64,000 nucleotides of DNA from Constantimarinum furrinae (GCF_014295415.1 NZ_CP052909.1:186001-250000); one strand, 5' to 3'; numbered from the stretch's first letter, positions 18,179-28,445 are shown. Made by a program: numbers and translations. The notes: generated by a model from the sequence alone, not told the origin.

Positions 18179-18204
18179 AACGTCCCGATCTCCATCGGGA
18201 CGTT
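18179..18204 (+). terminator. strong intrinsic terminator 25 bp before the MFS gene
   Basis: Perfect 11-bp arms AACGTCCCGAT and ATCGGGACGTT with loop CTCC, followed by TTATTTTTATT. It stands between the short unit at about 18063 and the MFS start at 18230. Confidence 0.92.
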
Positions 18205-18229
18205 TTATTTTTATTCTGTTAACCTAACC

Positions 18230-19474
18230 ATGCGAAAGATATACCTCAACTATATAAGTAATTTCAGCGGACTCTCTCAGGAGATCTGGTTGTTATCCCT
18301 GGTTACCTTTGTGAACCGGGCCGGGGCTATGGTTATTCCTTTTTTATCCCTGTATCTGGTGAATGCAAAAGGATTTACACTGCCTCAGGTAGGTTGGATC
18401 ATGTCTGCTTTTGGGTTGGGATCTCTGGTTGGGACTTATTTTGGCGGCAGATTAACGGATGCTATCGGATTTTATAAAGTGATCACATACAGCCTCTTTT
18501 TAGGAGGCCTGGGCTTTATAGGGCTGCAATTCTTAGATACGTTTTACGGCTTCTGTTTAGGAATATTTTTTCTTACTCTGGTGGCAGATGCCTACAGACC
18601 GGCGATCTTTGTCGCCTGCGAAGTTTACAGCAAGCCGGGAAATGTAACCCGAAGTATTGCACTAATTCGATTGGCCATCAATCTGGGGTTTTCGATTGGT
18701 CCGCTAATCGGCGGACTTATCATCGCTCATATCAATTATACATCACTTTTCTGGATAGACGGTATTTCATGCGTAATTGCTTCAATTATTCTTATAGGGA
18801 AGATTAAGCCTAAATCGCGAAAAAGTAAAAACATACAGGTGACCCTACCAGAAGAAAAGGTGCCCAAGGTAAAGGAAGGAGTTCCTCCCTATCGCAATGG
18901 TTATTTTATGCTGCTCTTTATAATTATGATCGCCTCTACGTTAACCTTTGTGCAATACTTCTCTGTCATGCCGTTGTACTACGAAACAGTCCATTTGCTG
19001 AGTGAAGATCGCATTGGCTGGTTGCTATTTCTCAACGGTGCCGTGATCGTAATTTTTGAAATGCCGCTTGTTAACTGGATGGAAAGAATAAAAATTTCGA
19101 AAACCATGGCGACATTCTGGGGAATAGTGTTTATCGCACTTAGCTTTATTGTACTCAATTTCACTACATGGGGTGGTATTTTGATCATTGGAATGTTACT
19201 CATGACTTTGGGTGAAATGGTGGGCTCGCCCTTTTCAAACGCACTTGCACTCGAAATGGCTCCAAAAGGACGAAAGGGGAGCTATATGGGCTTGTACAGC
19301 ATGAGTTTTTCCATGTCGCATATTATTGGCCACAACAGCGGAATGAATTTGGTGGATTCTTATGGTTTCGATTTCACCTGGTACGTGATGTTTGGTTTTC
19401 TTGTACTTGTAGGCGTATTAACGCTTTGGTTGTATCGTTTGCTGAAAAAATCCCCTAAATTCGCTACGTATTAA
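18230..19474 (+). CDS. major facilitator superfamily transporter
   Basis: A 414-residue inner-membrane protein with about 12 helices in two halves and a cytoplasmic loop around residues 200-220 (KPKSRKSKN and a Lys/Glu/Pro-rich stretch). Motif A-like GTYFGGRLTDAIG lies between helices 2 and 3, as in drug or sugar exporters of the MFS. Substrate unknown. The terminator just ahead suggests regulated readthrough or an independent promoter in a very short interval. Confidence 0.9.
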   Translation: MRKIYLNYISNFSGLSQEIWLLSLVTFVNRAGAMVIPFLSLYLVNAKGFTLPQVGWIMSAFGLGSLVGTYFGGRLTDAIGFYKVITYSLFLGGLGFIGLQFLDTFYGFCLGIFFLTLVADAYRPAIFVACEVYSKPGNVTRSIALIRLAINLGFSIGPLIGGLIIAHINYTSLFWIDGISCVIASIILIGKIKPKSRKSKNIQVTLPEEKVPKVKEGVPPYRNGYFMLLFIIMIASTLTFVQYFSVMPLYYETVHLLSEDRIGWLLFLNGAVIVIFEMPLVNWMERIKISKTMATFWGIVFIALSFIVLNFTTWGGILIIGMLLMTLGEMVGSPFSNALALEMAPKGRKGSYMGLYSMSFSMSHIIGHNSGMNLVDSYGFDFTWYVMFGFLVLVGVLTLWLYRLLKKSPKFATY

Positions 19475-19491
19475 GACTGAATTTCTCAAGA

Positions 19492-20250
19492 ATGAAATAT
19501 GTAATAACTGTAATAGTTTTCTTCGGAATGATCTCCTGCGGAGAGAACGTGAAAAGTGAGAGAATTATTTCAAAAAATAATGCTGAAACAGCTGAAGCTG
19601 CGAAACAATTTCCGAAACTTGACAGCAGCAGGTACAATGTTGCATTTTTAATCATGGATGGTGTGTATAATACCGAACTCACCGCACCTTACGATATATT
19701 TCAGCACACTATATTCCGTGAGAATATTAAAGCCATGAATGTATTTACCGTGGCAAATACAGACAATACAATAACAAGTTTTGAAGGGCTTCGTATTATT
19801 CCCGATTTTAATTACTTAACCGATCGTATTCCCAAGATTGATATATTGGTGGTGCCAAGCGCAGAACACCACCTAGATACCGACCTAGATGATGAAGCAA
19901 TGCTGGATTTTATACGTAAAACTGATAAACAGGCAACATTTGTGACTTCTCATTGCGATGGAGCATTTGTGTTAGCCAAAGCTGGAGTTTTAGAGGGCGT
20001 AGTCTCTACAACCTTCCCAAGCGATATTGATGCTATGAAAGCAATGTTTCCCCACCTGGATATACGAAAGGATGTGCTGTTTGTTCACGATGGAAAATAT
20101 ATTACCTCGGCCGGAGGAGCCAAAAGTTTTGAAGCGGCGCTCTATCTTTGTGAATTTCTTTATGGCAAAGAAATAGCCCAATCCCTTGCGGGTGGGCTTG
20201 TTATCGATTGGAACCTCAATACGGTTCCTCATACGGTCATTCAGAAATAA
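19492..20250 (+). CDS. DJ-1/PfpI-family protein with lipoprotein signal
   Basis: 252 residues. The N-terminus looks like a lipoprotein signal (FFGMISC, Cys16), followed by a spacer and a class I glutamine amidotransferase-like DJ-1/PfpI domain (about 50-245). The nucleophile elbow is TSHCDGAFVLAKAG with Cys155. DJ-1/PfpI proteins are mostly cytoplasmic (deglycase, chaperone or transcription-factor modules), so an envelope-anchored form is unusual. It starts 17 bp after the MFS stop, so possibly cotranscribed. Confidence 0.85.
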   Translation: MKYVITVIVFFGMISCGENVKSERIISKNNAETAEAAKQFPKLDSSRYNVAFLIMDGVYNTELTAPYDIFQHTIFRENIKAMNVFTVANTDNTITSFEGLRIIPDFNYLTDRIPKIDILVVPSAEHHLDTDLDDEAMLDFIRKTDKQATFVTSHCDGAFVLAKAGVLEGVVSTTFPSDIDAMKAMFPHLDIRKDVLFVHDGKYITSAGGAKSFEAALYLCEFLYGKEIAQSLAGGLVIDWNLNTVPHTVIQK

Positions 20251-20253
20251 AAA

Positions 20254-20466
20254 CTATTCCCGAACATCTTGACGTTGTTCCTTTAGTTTTAAATTCCTGG
20301 TTTTTCTTGAAATTAACACTGAATCGAGACAAGATATCAGTAAACCAATAAAAGAAATTAGGAAAATGATTCTTACAAAAGTATCGCCGGGATATTCCAA
20401 ACCGGTGAAACCTAATAGAGCTGTGATACAAGTTATCACTAAAAGTTGGAAAGTGTAATTTTTCAT
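20254..20466 (-). CDS. small membrane protein of unknown function
   Basis: 70 residues with two hydrophobic helices (about 6-22 and 30-48) and a charged C-terminal tail (SRKTRNLKLKEQRQ). It converges on the DJ-1 gene with 3 bp between stops. Composition is typical of a real small inner-membrane protein; no family recognised. An overlapping frame (20237-20431) is less protein-like and was left out. Confidence 0.55.
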   Translation of the reverse strand: MKNYTFQLLVITCITALLGFTGLEYPGDTFVRIIFLISFIGLLISCLDSVLISRKTRNLKLKEQRQDVRE

Positions 20467-20575
20467 GATTTTGGCAATTTAATTTTCATCTAAGGTACAT
20501 TACGATCAGAGCATTTTTCCTTAAAAAAAAATCAATTGTTTTAAATTTAACCTGAAATAAGAAGGCTTTAACAAT

Positions 20576-21019
20576 TTACTTCACCGGTTTTAGTTCACTA
20601 TTGATCACCACATGCGATAGGACGATCTGAGTCTTTGTTTCTCCAAAGACGATCAACTGATCAATAAAAGCTTCCAGGTGTTTTTGGTTTTTAAGAACCA
20701 CTTCCATCACAATATTTTCGTTACCAGTTATACGATAGCAGTTTAAGACCTCGTCGTAGGTTTTGACCTTCTCTAAAAACGGTTTCAGTTTACCCATAAA
20801 GGCTCTTAAGGTAATGATGGCCTTTAATTGATATCCTGCCTCAAAAGGAGAAACCAGGGTTTTATATCCATGGATAAGGCCCGAATCTTCCATCTTCTTT
20901 ATCCTTTCTGAAACTGCCGGGGAACTAATACCCACTGTTCGCCCAATTTCGGCATTAGACATTCTTGCGTGTTCCTGCAGACATTTTAATATTTTCCAAT
21001 TTAAAGAATCTATCGACAT
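20576..21019 (-). CDS. Lrp/AsnC-family transcriptional regulator
   Basis: 147 residues: an N-terminal winged helix-turn-helix (5-60; LNWKILKCLQEHARMSNAEIGRTVGIS) and a C-terminal RAM/AsnC ligand-binding domain (65-145; GYQLKAIITLRAF ... ENIVMEVVLKN). Usually responds to amino acids. Divergent from the gene at 21150 with a 130-bp AT-rich spacer that would hold its operator; targets cannot be read. Confidence 0.93.
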   Translation of the reverse strand: MSIDSLNWKILKCLQEHARMSNAEIGRTVGISSPAVSERIKKMEDSGLIHGYKTLVSPFEAGYQLKAIITLRAFMGKLKPFLEKVKTYDEVLNCYRITGNENIVMEVVLKNQKHLEAFIDQLIVFGETKTQIVLSHVVINSELKPVK

Positions 21020-21149
21020 TTTAAGGAGATTTTTAATAAAATACTTAATTATTAAAGCAAATATACGCTTTTACTTTAAAATCGATAGTTACAAACCAAC
21101 TCTTGTTAGTAAATTTGAGGTGCTTTGAAGATAGAAGAATAATTTTAAA

Positions 21150-21545
21150 ATGATACCTACGATCCCAAATAGTTTTCCGCAATCCCCTCTGTACAAGAAG
21201 GCTATGGATATTTTTATCCTATCCAGAAATATCTCTTCGTATTTAGTTCATGATCTTGCTCCAATTCAGGCATCGGGTAAGGAGGATCCCAATATTTATT
21301 TCAGTGGTGACATCGTTCAACAATCGGTATCCCTGGCACCTTCCATATTAAAAGCTGAAAGTCAGCACTTTTCAGAAGAAAAACAAAAATATGCGGCTTC
21401 GGTTACCCGGCTAACCAATTTGTTGTATAAGAATTGTGAACGATTAGAGCGGGCGAACAGCAATGGAAAAGACTTTTTGCCAATACTTCGGAAAGAACTG
21501 AAGAAATTCCGAAAACTACAACGAACCTGGATGATGACCTTATAA
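21150..21545 (+). CDS. helical protein of unknown function
   Basis: 131 residues, no signal peptide, predicted all-alpha with a basic C-terminus (RKELKKFRKLQRTWMMTL). The pattern YKKAMDIFILSRNISSYL followed by later long helices faintly recalls four-helix-bundle (23S rRNA intervening-sequence type) proteins, but the characteristic motifs are missing, so I do not assign it. Divergent from the Lrp gene and so possibly controlled by it. Confidence 0.6.
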   Translation: MIPTIPNSFPQSPLYKKAMDIFILSRNISSYLVHDLAPIQASGKEDPNIYFSGDIVQQSVSLAPSILKAESQHFSEEKQKYAASVTRLTNLLYKNCERLERANSNGKDFLPILRKELKKFRKLQRTWMMTL

Positions 21546-21629
21546 ACTGGTCTATTTTCTAAACACCTCTTATTTTCTGAAATACCGTGGTAATAAACGT
21601 TGACTTCCATTGAAATCCTGTTTAATTGC

Positions 21630-24600
21630 CTACATATTTCGTCTGTATTGACCCCCAACTTCAAAGAGTGCCTTGGTGATCTGACCCAATGAACAGACCT
21701 TCGTAGCTTCCATCAATTTTTCAAAGATATTTTCATTGTTAATTGCGGCCTGCTGTACTTCCTTTAGCGCCTCTTCAGCTTGAGATTCATAAGCTTTATG
21801 CAGATTGCCCAAGGTGTCGATCTGTGCCATTTTCTCTTCTTCCGTGGCACGAATCACTTCCGCAGGTAAAACCGTCGGTGATCCTTTACTGCTTAAGAAT
21901 GTGTTTACCCCAATAATGGGAAATTCACCTGTATGTTTCAGAGTTTCATAATACAGACTCTCCTCCTGGATCTTACTGCGCTGATACATGGTTTCCATGG
22001 CTCCCAATACACCGCCCCGTTCTGTAAGCCGGTCGAATTCCTGTAAAACGGCTTCCTCCACCAGATCGGTAAGCTCTTCAATGATAAAAGATCCCTGTAT
22101 CGGATTCTCATTTTTCGCTAGTCCCAGTTCCTTATTGATTATAAGCTGAATGGCCATAGCGCGACGAACGCTCTCCTCGGTAGGAGTGGTAATCGCTTCA
22201 TCGTAAGCGTTGGTATGCAAGGAATTACAATTATCGTAGATTGCGTACAAGGCCTGAAGCGTTGTTCGAATATCGTTAAAATCAATTTCCTGAGCATGTA
22301 AGGATCGCCCTGAAGTTTGTATATGGTATTTCAACATTTGTGCTCTTGGGTTCGCACCGTACTTATCGCGAAGTGCCTTAGCCCAAATTTTTCTGGCCAC
22401 CCTACCTATAACAGAATATTCTGGATCTATTCCATTGCTGAAGAAAAACGACAGATTTGGTCCAAATTTATTTATGTCCATCCCACGAGATAGGTAATAC
22501 TCCACATAGGTAAATCCGTTAGACAATGTGAATGCAAGTTGGGTAATTGGATTGGCTCCGGCTTCGGCGATATGATATCCGCTAATAGAAACAGAATAGA
22601 AGTTACGTACCTTCCTTTCAATAAAATATTCCTGGACATCGCCCATGAGTCGCAACGCAAATTCTGTGGAAAAAATACAAGTGTTTTGTGCTTGATCCTC
22701 TTTTAAAATATCGGCCTGAACTGTGCCGCGAACCTGCTGAAGGGTTTCTGTCTTTATCTTTTGGTACACCTCAGCGGGTAACACCTGGTCTCCGGTAACA
22801 CCCAAAAGGAATAGCCCGAGACCGTTGTTTCCTTGAGGTAATTCCCCATAATATTGAGGTCTATTTATCCCCTTCTCCTTATAAATGGAAGCGATCTTCT
22901 CCTCAATTTCCTTTTCAAGCCCTTGCTCCTTTATATACTTTTCACAATTCTGATCGATCGCAGCATTCATAAAGAATCCAAGCAGCATAGGCGCCGGACC
23001 GTTGATCGTCATACTTACTGAAGTTAATGAATGACTAAGATCGAATCCGGAATACAGCTTTTTGGCGTCATCCAAACAACATATCGACACCCCTGCATTT
23101 CCGATCTTCCCATAAATATCGGGACGGTGATCGGGATCATTGCCATAGAGCGTAACACTATCAAAGGCTGTGGAAAGCCGCTTGGCCGGAAGTCCCGAGC
23201 TAACATAGTGGAACCTTCTGTTGGTGCGTTCTGGCCCCCCTTCTCCTGCAAACATACGGGCAGGATCTTCGCCTGTTCTTTTAAACGGATAAAGGCCCGA
23301 AGTATAGGGAAACTCTCCGGGAACGTTTTCCTGCAATGTCCAGCGCAAGATATCTCCCCATGCCTTGTACTTTGGTAAAGCGACTTTTGGGATTTGCGTA
23401 TGAGACAGTGATTCGGTATGCGTATCTATGTTAATTTCCTTATCCCTTACCTTAAAAGTATAGACTGGAGACTTGTATCGATCTACTTTTTCAGCCCAAC
23501 CTGTGATCACTTCCCAGTTATAAGGGTCGAGATCCATTTTAACACGGTCGAATTCGCCCAGAAGAAGCTTGAGCAATGATTTGTTTTCTTCAGAAACATT
23601 CGATTCTATGGATTCTGAAACAATTCCACTCTTGTCCAAATCTGGAGTTTTGCCGGCAACCGACTGCATCGTTTTATATATCCCGTAGAGTTTTTGAGCG
23701 ACTTCAGCCTGTTCCTCGGCTTTTTGGTCATACGCTCTATTATTTTCTGAGATCTCTGAAAGATATCGGGTACGCGCAGGAGGAATTACAAATATCTTCT
23801 CAGACATCTCATCACTTATTTCATAACTGCTTTTTAAGTCGGAATCTGTTTTTTTTACGATCTCGTCCATAATGGCCTTATACAGCTTGTTCATGCCGGG
23901 ATCATTGAACTGCGATGCTATAGTTCCATAGACCGGAAGGTCATCCTGAGGCGTGTCCCACAACTGATGGTTGCGCATATATTGTTTTTTTACGTCGCGA
24001 AGAGCATCCAGAGATCCTCTCTTATCGAATTTATTGATGGCGACGAGATCGGCAAAATCTAACATGTCGATCTTCTCAAGTTGAGTGGCTGCACCAAATT
24101 CGGGGGTCATTACATACAGAGATACATCACTGTGATCGAGAATTTCGGTATCACTTTGTCCAATTCCGGAGGTTTCCAGAATGATAAGGTCATATTCTGC
24201 GGCTTTTAGAACCTCAATGGCTTCAGACACGTATTTGGACAGCGCAAGATTACTCTGACGGGTTGCGAGACTTCGCATAAAAACTCTTGGGGAGTTAATA
24301 GCGTTCATTCTAATTCTATCGCCCAACAATGCCCCCCCTGTCTTCCTTTTGGAGGGATCTACAGAGATCAAGCCTATGGTTTTTTCAGGAAAATCAATAA
24401 GAAACCTTCTAACCAATTCATCGACCAGTGAAGATTTCCCGGCACCCCCTGTTCCGGTAATTCCCAATACCGGTGTACTCAATTGTTGATTTTTCTCGTG
24501 AATTTTCTGTAACGCATCTTTTGCCACTTCCGGAAAATTTTCGGCGGAAGAAATTACTCGGGCGATCGCACCGGGAACTTTTTGATCTAATTCATCGATT

Positions 24601-25061
24601 TCACCATTTAGAGTATTGCCAATCGGAAAGTCGGATGTCTTGACCAGATCATTGATCATACCTTGTAACCCCATTTCTCTTCCATCATCGGGCGAATAAA
24701 TACGAGTGATCCCATATTCCATGAGTTCTTTAATTTCTGAAGGAAGAATCACTCCTCCTCCACCTCCGAAGATCTTAATATGAGTAGCACCTTTTGCCTT
24801 TAAAAGATCATACATGTATTTAAAATACTCGTTATGCCCTCCCTGGTACGACGTCATCGCAATTGCATTAGCATCTTCCTGAATAGCAGTGTTTACAACC
24901 TCTTCAACACTTCTGTCATGCCCCAGATGAATCACTTCGACCCCTGTCGATTGAATAATTCTTCGCATGATATTGATCGCTGCATCATGACCGTCAAAAA
25001 GCGAAGCTGCAGTTACAATTCTAACTTTATTTTTGGGAATATAAGGTGCAGTTTGTTGCAT
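21630..25061 (-). CDS. icmF: fused isobutyryl-CoA mutase IcmF
   Basis: 1143 residues in the IcmF order: a B12-binding domain (about 10-150) with the base-off ligand His25 in LFDGHDAAI, a MeaB-like GTPase chaperone (about 190-420) with P-loop GTGGAGKSS and [20 protein letters not shown], then the substrate-binding TIM barrel (about 540-1090). IcmF interconverts isobutyryl-CoA and n-butyryl-CoA, and some members also use pivalyl- or isovaleryl-CoA. The fusion couples GTP-dependent cofactor loading to the mutase. Requires adenosylcobalamin. Monocistronic. Confidence 0.94.
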   Translation of the reverse strand: MQQTAPYIPKNKVRIVTAASLFDGHDAAINIMRRIIQSTGVEVIHLGHDRSVEEVVNTAIQEDANAIAMTSYQGGHNEYFKYMYDLLKAKGATHIKIFGGGGGVILPSEIKELMEYGITRIYSPDDGREMGLQGMINDLVKTSDFPIGNTLNGEIDELDQKVPGAIARVISSAENFPEVAKDALQKIHEKNQQLSTPVLGITGTGGAGKSSLVDELVRRFLIDFPEKTIGLISVDPSKRKTGGALLGDRIRMNAINSPRVFMRSLATRQSNLALSKYVSEAIEVLKAAEYDLIILETSGIGQSDTEILDHSDVSLYVMTPEFGAATQLEKIDMLDFADLVAINKFDKRGSLDALRDVKKQYMRNHQLWDTPQDDLPVYGTIASQFNDPGMNKLYKAIMDEIVKKTDSDLKSSYEISDEMSEKIFVIPPARTRYLSEISENNRAYDQKAEEQAEVAQKLYGIYKTMQSVAGKTPDLDKSGIVSESIESNVSEENKSLLKLLLGEFDRVKMDLDPYNWEVITGWAEKVDRYKSPVYTFKVRDKEINIDTHTESLSHTQIPKVALPKYKAWGDILRWTLQENVPGEFPYTSGLYPFKRTGEDPARMFAGEGGPERTNRRFHYVSSGLPAKRLSTAFDSVTLYGNDPDHRPDIYGKIGNAGVSICCLDDAKKLYSGFDLSHSLTSVSMTINGPAPMLLGFFMNAAIDQNCEKYIKEQGLEKEIEEKIASIYKEKGINRPQYYGELPQGNNGLGLFLLGVTGDQVLPAEVYQKIKTETLQQVRGTVQADILKEDQAQNTCIFSTEFALRLMGDVQEYFIERKVRNFYSVSISGYHIAEAGANPITQLAFTLSNGFTYVEYYLSRGMDINKFGPNLSFFFSNGIDPEYSVIGRVARKIWAKALRDKYGANPRAQMLKYHIQTSGRSLHAQEIDFNDIRTTLQALYAIYDNCNSLHTNAYDEAITTPTEESVRRAMAIQLIINKELGLAKNENPIQGSFIIEELTDLVEEAVLQEFDRLTERGGVLGAMETMYQRSKIQEESLYYETLKHTGEFPIIGVNTFLSSKGSPTVLPAEVIRATEEEKMAQIDTLGNLHKAYESQAEEALKEVQQAAINNENIFEKLMEATKVCSLGQITKALFEVGGQYRRNM

Positions 25062-25225
25062 ACGAATGAGTTAAATATATAAAGGTTTCAAATTTACGAA
25101 AAAGCTAATAAAATAAACGGTTATCGAGAATTATAACCTCTAAAAAAATCTTAATATGTATTGTCTAACATATATATTTTTGTATATTGCGTCCTCAATA
25201 TTAAACAACAAATATTTAAATTATT

Positions 25226-26137
25226 ATGAAAAAAATTTACTTTTTGGCTATTGCAGCTTTAGCATTTAGTTTTTCAGTCAATGCACAGCTTATTGACGAT
25301 GACATGGAGTTTTACACTCTAGGAGAAATGGGAACTCAGAATCCAAGTGTTTGGACAAGTTGGACCAACGATGGTGGAGCAGCAAATGATGGATTTGTGG
25401 TAACAGACGCTCAGAGTAACTCTGGAAGCAAATCTCTTGTTGCTGTAGGTGGTGAAGCGAGAGACCCTCTTATGTTATTAGGAAACCAAACTACTGGTGA
25501 CTATACAATAAGATGGGAGTTTTACATTCCTTCAGGTAAAGAAGGATACTTCAACATTCAAGGAGAAATTCCTGCTACTGGTACTCCATTATCAGGTGTT
25601 TGGAACTCTGGTGACATCTACTTTAACGAGGCAGCTGGAAATCCAGGTGGTGTAACTGACACTAACGGTGATCTTACAATGTTAAGTTTTAATCACGATG
25701 AGTGGTTTACTGTTGAACTTTATGTTGATGTAGACGCTCTTACGTATCAAATGACTATTGGTGGTGTTACTTCTCCTGCTATTCCTTTCCAAGGAACTGG
25801 AGACACTACTTTAGGTGGTCTTAACTTCTACCCTGGTTCTGCTAGTAGTGAATTCTACGTAGATGATGCATACTATGTTGAAGGGACTCTTGCAAATGAA
25901 GATTTCAACACAGTACAGGTGAGTGTTTATCCTAACCCAGTTAAAGATGTATTAAACATCTCTTCTATCGAAGCTGTTAACGCTGTTACTGTTTATGACG
26001 TACTTGGTAAAGTTGTGCTTCAGGCTCAGCCTAACGCTGTTTCTCCAAGCATCAACATGAGCGCACTTTCTAGTGGAGCTTACCTTGTTCAAGTTAAAAT
26101 AGGAAATGCTACTAAGACAATTAAAGTTGTGAAGTAA
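25226..26137 (+). CDS. secreted protein with T9SS type A sorting domain (paralogue 1)
   Basis: 303 residues: a Sec signal peptide ending SVNAQ (about 20), a beta-rich jelly-roll-like region (about 22-220) with FYTLGEMGTQNP at its start, and a C-terminal sorting domain of about 75 residues (VYPNPVKDVLNISS ... GAYLVQVKIGNATKTIKVVK). The tail sends it through the outer membrane by type IX secretion. Codon choice is strongly biased towards GCT, ACT, CTT and AAC, unlike its neighbour, suggesting high expression. The next gene is a paralogue. Confidence 0.88.
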   Translation: MKKIYFLAIAALAFSFSVNAQLIDDDMEFYTLGEMGTQNPSVWTSWTNDGGAANDGFVVTDAQSNSGSKSLVAVGGEARDPLMLLGNQTTGDYTIRWEFYIPSGKEGYFNIQGEIPATGTPLSGVWNSGDIYFNEAAGNPGGVTDTNGDLTMLSFNHDEWFTVELYVDVDALTYQMTIGGVTSPAIPFQGTGDTTLGGLNFYPGSASSEFYVDDAYYVEGTLANEDFNTVQVSVYPNPVKDVLNISSIEAVNAVTVYDVLGKVVLQAQPNAVSPSINMSALSSGAYLVQVKIGNATKTIKVVK

Positions 26138-26160
26138 TTATTCCTATAATTACAATTTTA

Positions 26161-26186
26161 AAAGGCCTTTCTTTCGAAAGGCCTTT
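26161..26186 (+). terminator. terminator of T9SS paralogue 1
   Basis: Perfect 11-bp arms AAAGGCCTTTC and GAAAGGCCTTT with loop TTTC, followed by TTTTATT. Confidence 0.93.
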
Positions 26187-26346
26187 TTTTATTCCCCAAT
26201 GTTTAGGCTTGAGGCAATCTAATCGAAGTTAAAAATAATTGAATGAGTTAATGCAACCAAGTATTCAGCTTCGATCATAGTTATAGTAGAGAATTACTCA
26301 CCCTCTTTATACTTCAAACTGCTTCTTTTACCTTTCTCGCATCATA

Positions 26347-26372
26347 TATGTTAAATAAATATATTTAACATA
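26347..26372. promoter_or_regulatory. perfect inverted repeat upstream of T9SS paralogue 2
   Basis: TATGTTAAATA and TATTTAACATA, 11-bp arms around AATA, 57 bp before the ATG at 26430. There is no T tract directly behind it on the plus strand, so an operator is more likely than a terminator. The rest of 26187-26429 contains no gene. Confidence 0.55.
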
Positions 26373-26429
26373 ACCTCATATTCTATTTTGTGTTTTTTAT
26401 TATATTTATACATTAAAATTTTATTGATT

Positions 26430-27365
26430 ATGAAAAACAAATACTTTATTACGCTATTGATAGGTGCGTTTACACTTACACTAAATGCGCAAATCGAGTA
26501 CGAAGAGGATTTTGAATTCTTTACGTTAGGAGATATTTCCATGCAATCACCACACTGGAGAACCTGGTCCGGTAATAACGGTGGTGCAGAAGATGCCGAT
26601 GTTGTTGACTCTCAATCATTATCCGGAGATCAATCGGTTTTAATTGATGATTCCGAAATAATGGATCAGATTCTACTTACTCCTTCTCAACCCACTTCAG
26701 GGGTGTATTCCCTAAAGGTAAATATGTATATTCCTGCCGGAAGAGGAGCATATTTTAATATGCAGGCAGCTAATTCTGCCGGGGCATGGAATCAGGCTCT
26801 AATGGGAGGAAATGTTTATTTTAATTGTGATGGAGCTTCTGGTGGATCTGGTGGTGTGACAGGTGTTATTGATTGTTCTACATTTGATGTAACATTTGCT
26901 TACCCGGAGGACCAATGGTTCGAAATGATCTGTGTCTATGATATTGATGCAATGGAATGGGCGATGTATATCGATGGCACCGAACAATTTTCGGGCTATC
27001 CATTTGCATTCGGAACGACTGTTTTTGTCGAACTAGCCGGTTTCGATTTTTTCTCAGCCAGTCCGCATAATGAATACTACATGGATGACTTGGTTCTTGC
27101 AGTAGGTGATTTAACCTTAGGCGTTAATTCGTTTACCGAAGGTAATTTCAGTGTGTATCCTAATCCGGTAAAAGACATATTAAATATCTCCTCTGTTGAT
27201 GCAGTGAGTCGAGTTACGGTTTATGATGTACTTGGAAAAGTAGTTTTACAAGAACAGCCCGACAGAGTATCACCCAGTATAGATATGGGAGCTCTTTCAA
27301 ATGGAGCTTACCTTGTTCAGGTAACAATTGGTAACTCAACGAAAACAGTAAAGGTTGTAAAGTAA
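26430..27365 (+). CDS. secreted protein with T9SS type A sorting domain (paralogue 2)
   Basis: 311 residues from the ATG at 26430; an in-frame ATG 42 bp upstream is rejected because it would precede the signal peptide (MKNKYFITLLIGAFTLTLNAQ). The jelly-roll-like region starts with EFFTLGDISMQSPHW, clearly related to paralogue 1, and the sorting tail (VYPNPVKDILNISS ... VKVVK) is close to identical in pattern. Codon use is ordinary for the window. The pair looks like an old tandem duplication with divergence of expression level. Confidence 0.86.
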   Translation: MKNKYFITLLIGAFTLTLNAQIEYEEDFEFFTLGDISMQSPHWRTWSGNNGGAEDADVVDSQSLSGDQSVLIDDSEIMDQILLTPSQPTSGVYSLKVNMYIPAGRGAYFNMQAANSAGAWNQALMGGNVYFNCDGASGGSGGVTGVIDCSTFDVTFAYPEDQWFEMICVYDIDAMEWAMYIDGTEQFSGYPFAFGTTVFVELAGFDFFSASPHNEYYMDDLVLAVGDLTLGVNSFTEGNFSVYPNPVKDILNISSVDAVSRVTVYDVLGKVVLQEQPDRVSPSIDMGALSNGAYLVQVTIGNSTKTVKVVK

Positions 27366-27387
27366 GACTTACCCAATTATTATACGT

Positions 27388-27414
27388 AAAGACCCTTTAT
27401 TTTGAAGGGTCTTT
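27388..27414 (+). terminator. terminator of T9SS paralogue 2
   Basis: 10-bp arms AAAGACCCTT and AAGGGTCTTT with a 7-nt loop, followed by TTTTTA; 22 bp after the stop. Confidence 0.92.
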
Positions 27415-27446
27415 TTTTTATCTTTAAATTCTAAACTGCTGCCGAT

Positions 27447-28154
27447 ATGATCCCAAAAAAGATATTCTTTGTTTGTTTTTTATTTATACTAACTTCATGT
27501 GCTGAGTTACAAAATGTAGTCAACACACTTCCCGGACAAACAGGCCCAGACCCTCTAATGATTGCTAACGGACTTAGACAAGCACTTGATTTTGGAATAG
27601 ACAAACAAGTATCGAAACTAACCCAAAAGGACGGGTTTTATAAAAATCCATTGGTAAAGATTCTATTACCTCCGGAATTACAAAAAGTCGATAAAACACT
27701 TCGTGATATTGGACTTAGCAGCTTGGCAGACGAAGGACTTAAAGTACTTAACAGGGCAGCAGAGGATGCAGTTAAGGAGGCTACTCCTATATTTGTGAAT
27801 GCCGTCAGGGAGATTACCTTTACTGATGCTAAAAATATACTATTGGGTCCAGACAACGCAGCAACCTCATATCTCGAAATGAAAACCAATAGTCAACTAT
27901 ATGCTCGTTTCAATCCAGTGATTCAGAATTCATTTTCTAAAGTAGGAGCAGATCAGATCTGGAACAATATTATCACCCGTTACAATTCGGTTCCTTTTGT
28001 AAATAAAGTAAATCCTGATCTCACCGATTATGTCACCAATGAAGCGCTGGATGGTGTCTATAAAATGATCGCAGTAGAAGAAAAAAAGATCCGCACTAAG
28101 GTAGCTTCTCGAACCACAACACTGTTAAAACAAGTTTTTGCTTTACAGGACTAA
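27447..28154 (+). CDS. DUF4197 lipoprotein
   Basis: 235 residues with a lipoprotein signal peptide (FILTSC, Cys18) followed by an alpha-helical DUF4197 domain: IANGLRQALDFGIDKQVSKL, FYKNPLVKILLPPELQK, an AATSYLEMKTNSQL segment and the C-terminal DGVYKMIAVEEKKIR. Function of the family is unknown; it is periplasmic or outer-membrane anchored. Confidence 0.88.
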   Translation: MIPKKIFFVCFLFILTSCAELQNVVNTLPGQTGPDPLMIANGLRQALDFGIDKQVSKLTQKDGFYKNPLVKILLPPELQKVDKTLRDIGLSSLADEGLKVLNRAAEDAVKEATPIFVNAVREITFTDAKNILLGPDNAATSYLEMKTNSQLYARFNPVIQNSFSKVGADQIWNNIITRYNSVPFVNKVNPDLTDYVTNEALDGVYKMIAVEEKKIRTKVASRTTTLLKQVFALQD

Positions 28155-28262
28155 CCCTAGTAAACACAGGGATTGGTTTTAAAACATTATGATTCCGTTA
28201 ACCTCTCTTTATGCTTTTCTTGATAGAATGTACCGTACTTTTGTAGCAGAAATTAATTACGA

Positions 28263-28445
28263 ATGTATACCTGGTTCAAAAAACAGACTCAACTGGAAAA
28301 ATTAAAAAAGCGATATACAGCGTTAATGCGTAAATCGTACAATACTGCTTTATACAATTCAGAAAAAAGTGATAGAATTCACCATGAAGCAGATGAGGTA
28401 TACAAAAAAATACAAATGCTTACATTAAAGTCGGGGGACAAATAA
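28263..28445 (+). CDS. small Lacal_2735-type (DUF6435-like) protein
   Basis: 60 residues, soluble and helical, beginning MYTWFKKQTQLEKLKKRY, with a second amphipathic helix containing SDRIHHEADEVYKKI. This matches my memory of a short Flavobacteriaceae family of unknown function with the same two-helix pattern. It ends exactly where the converging gene's stop begins (28446). Confidence 0.7.
   Translation: MYTWFKKQTQLEKLKKRYTALMRKSYNTALYNSEKSDRIHHEADEVYKKIQMLTLKSGDK

Noticed and set aside
21150-21545. Four-helix-bundle (23S rRNA intervening sequence) protein
   Set aside because: Only a vague helical resemblance; the characteristic conserved motifs are not present.
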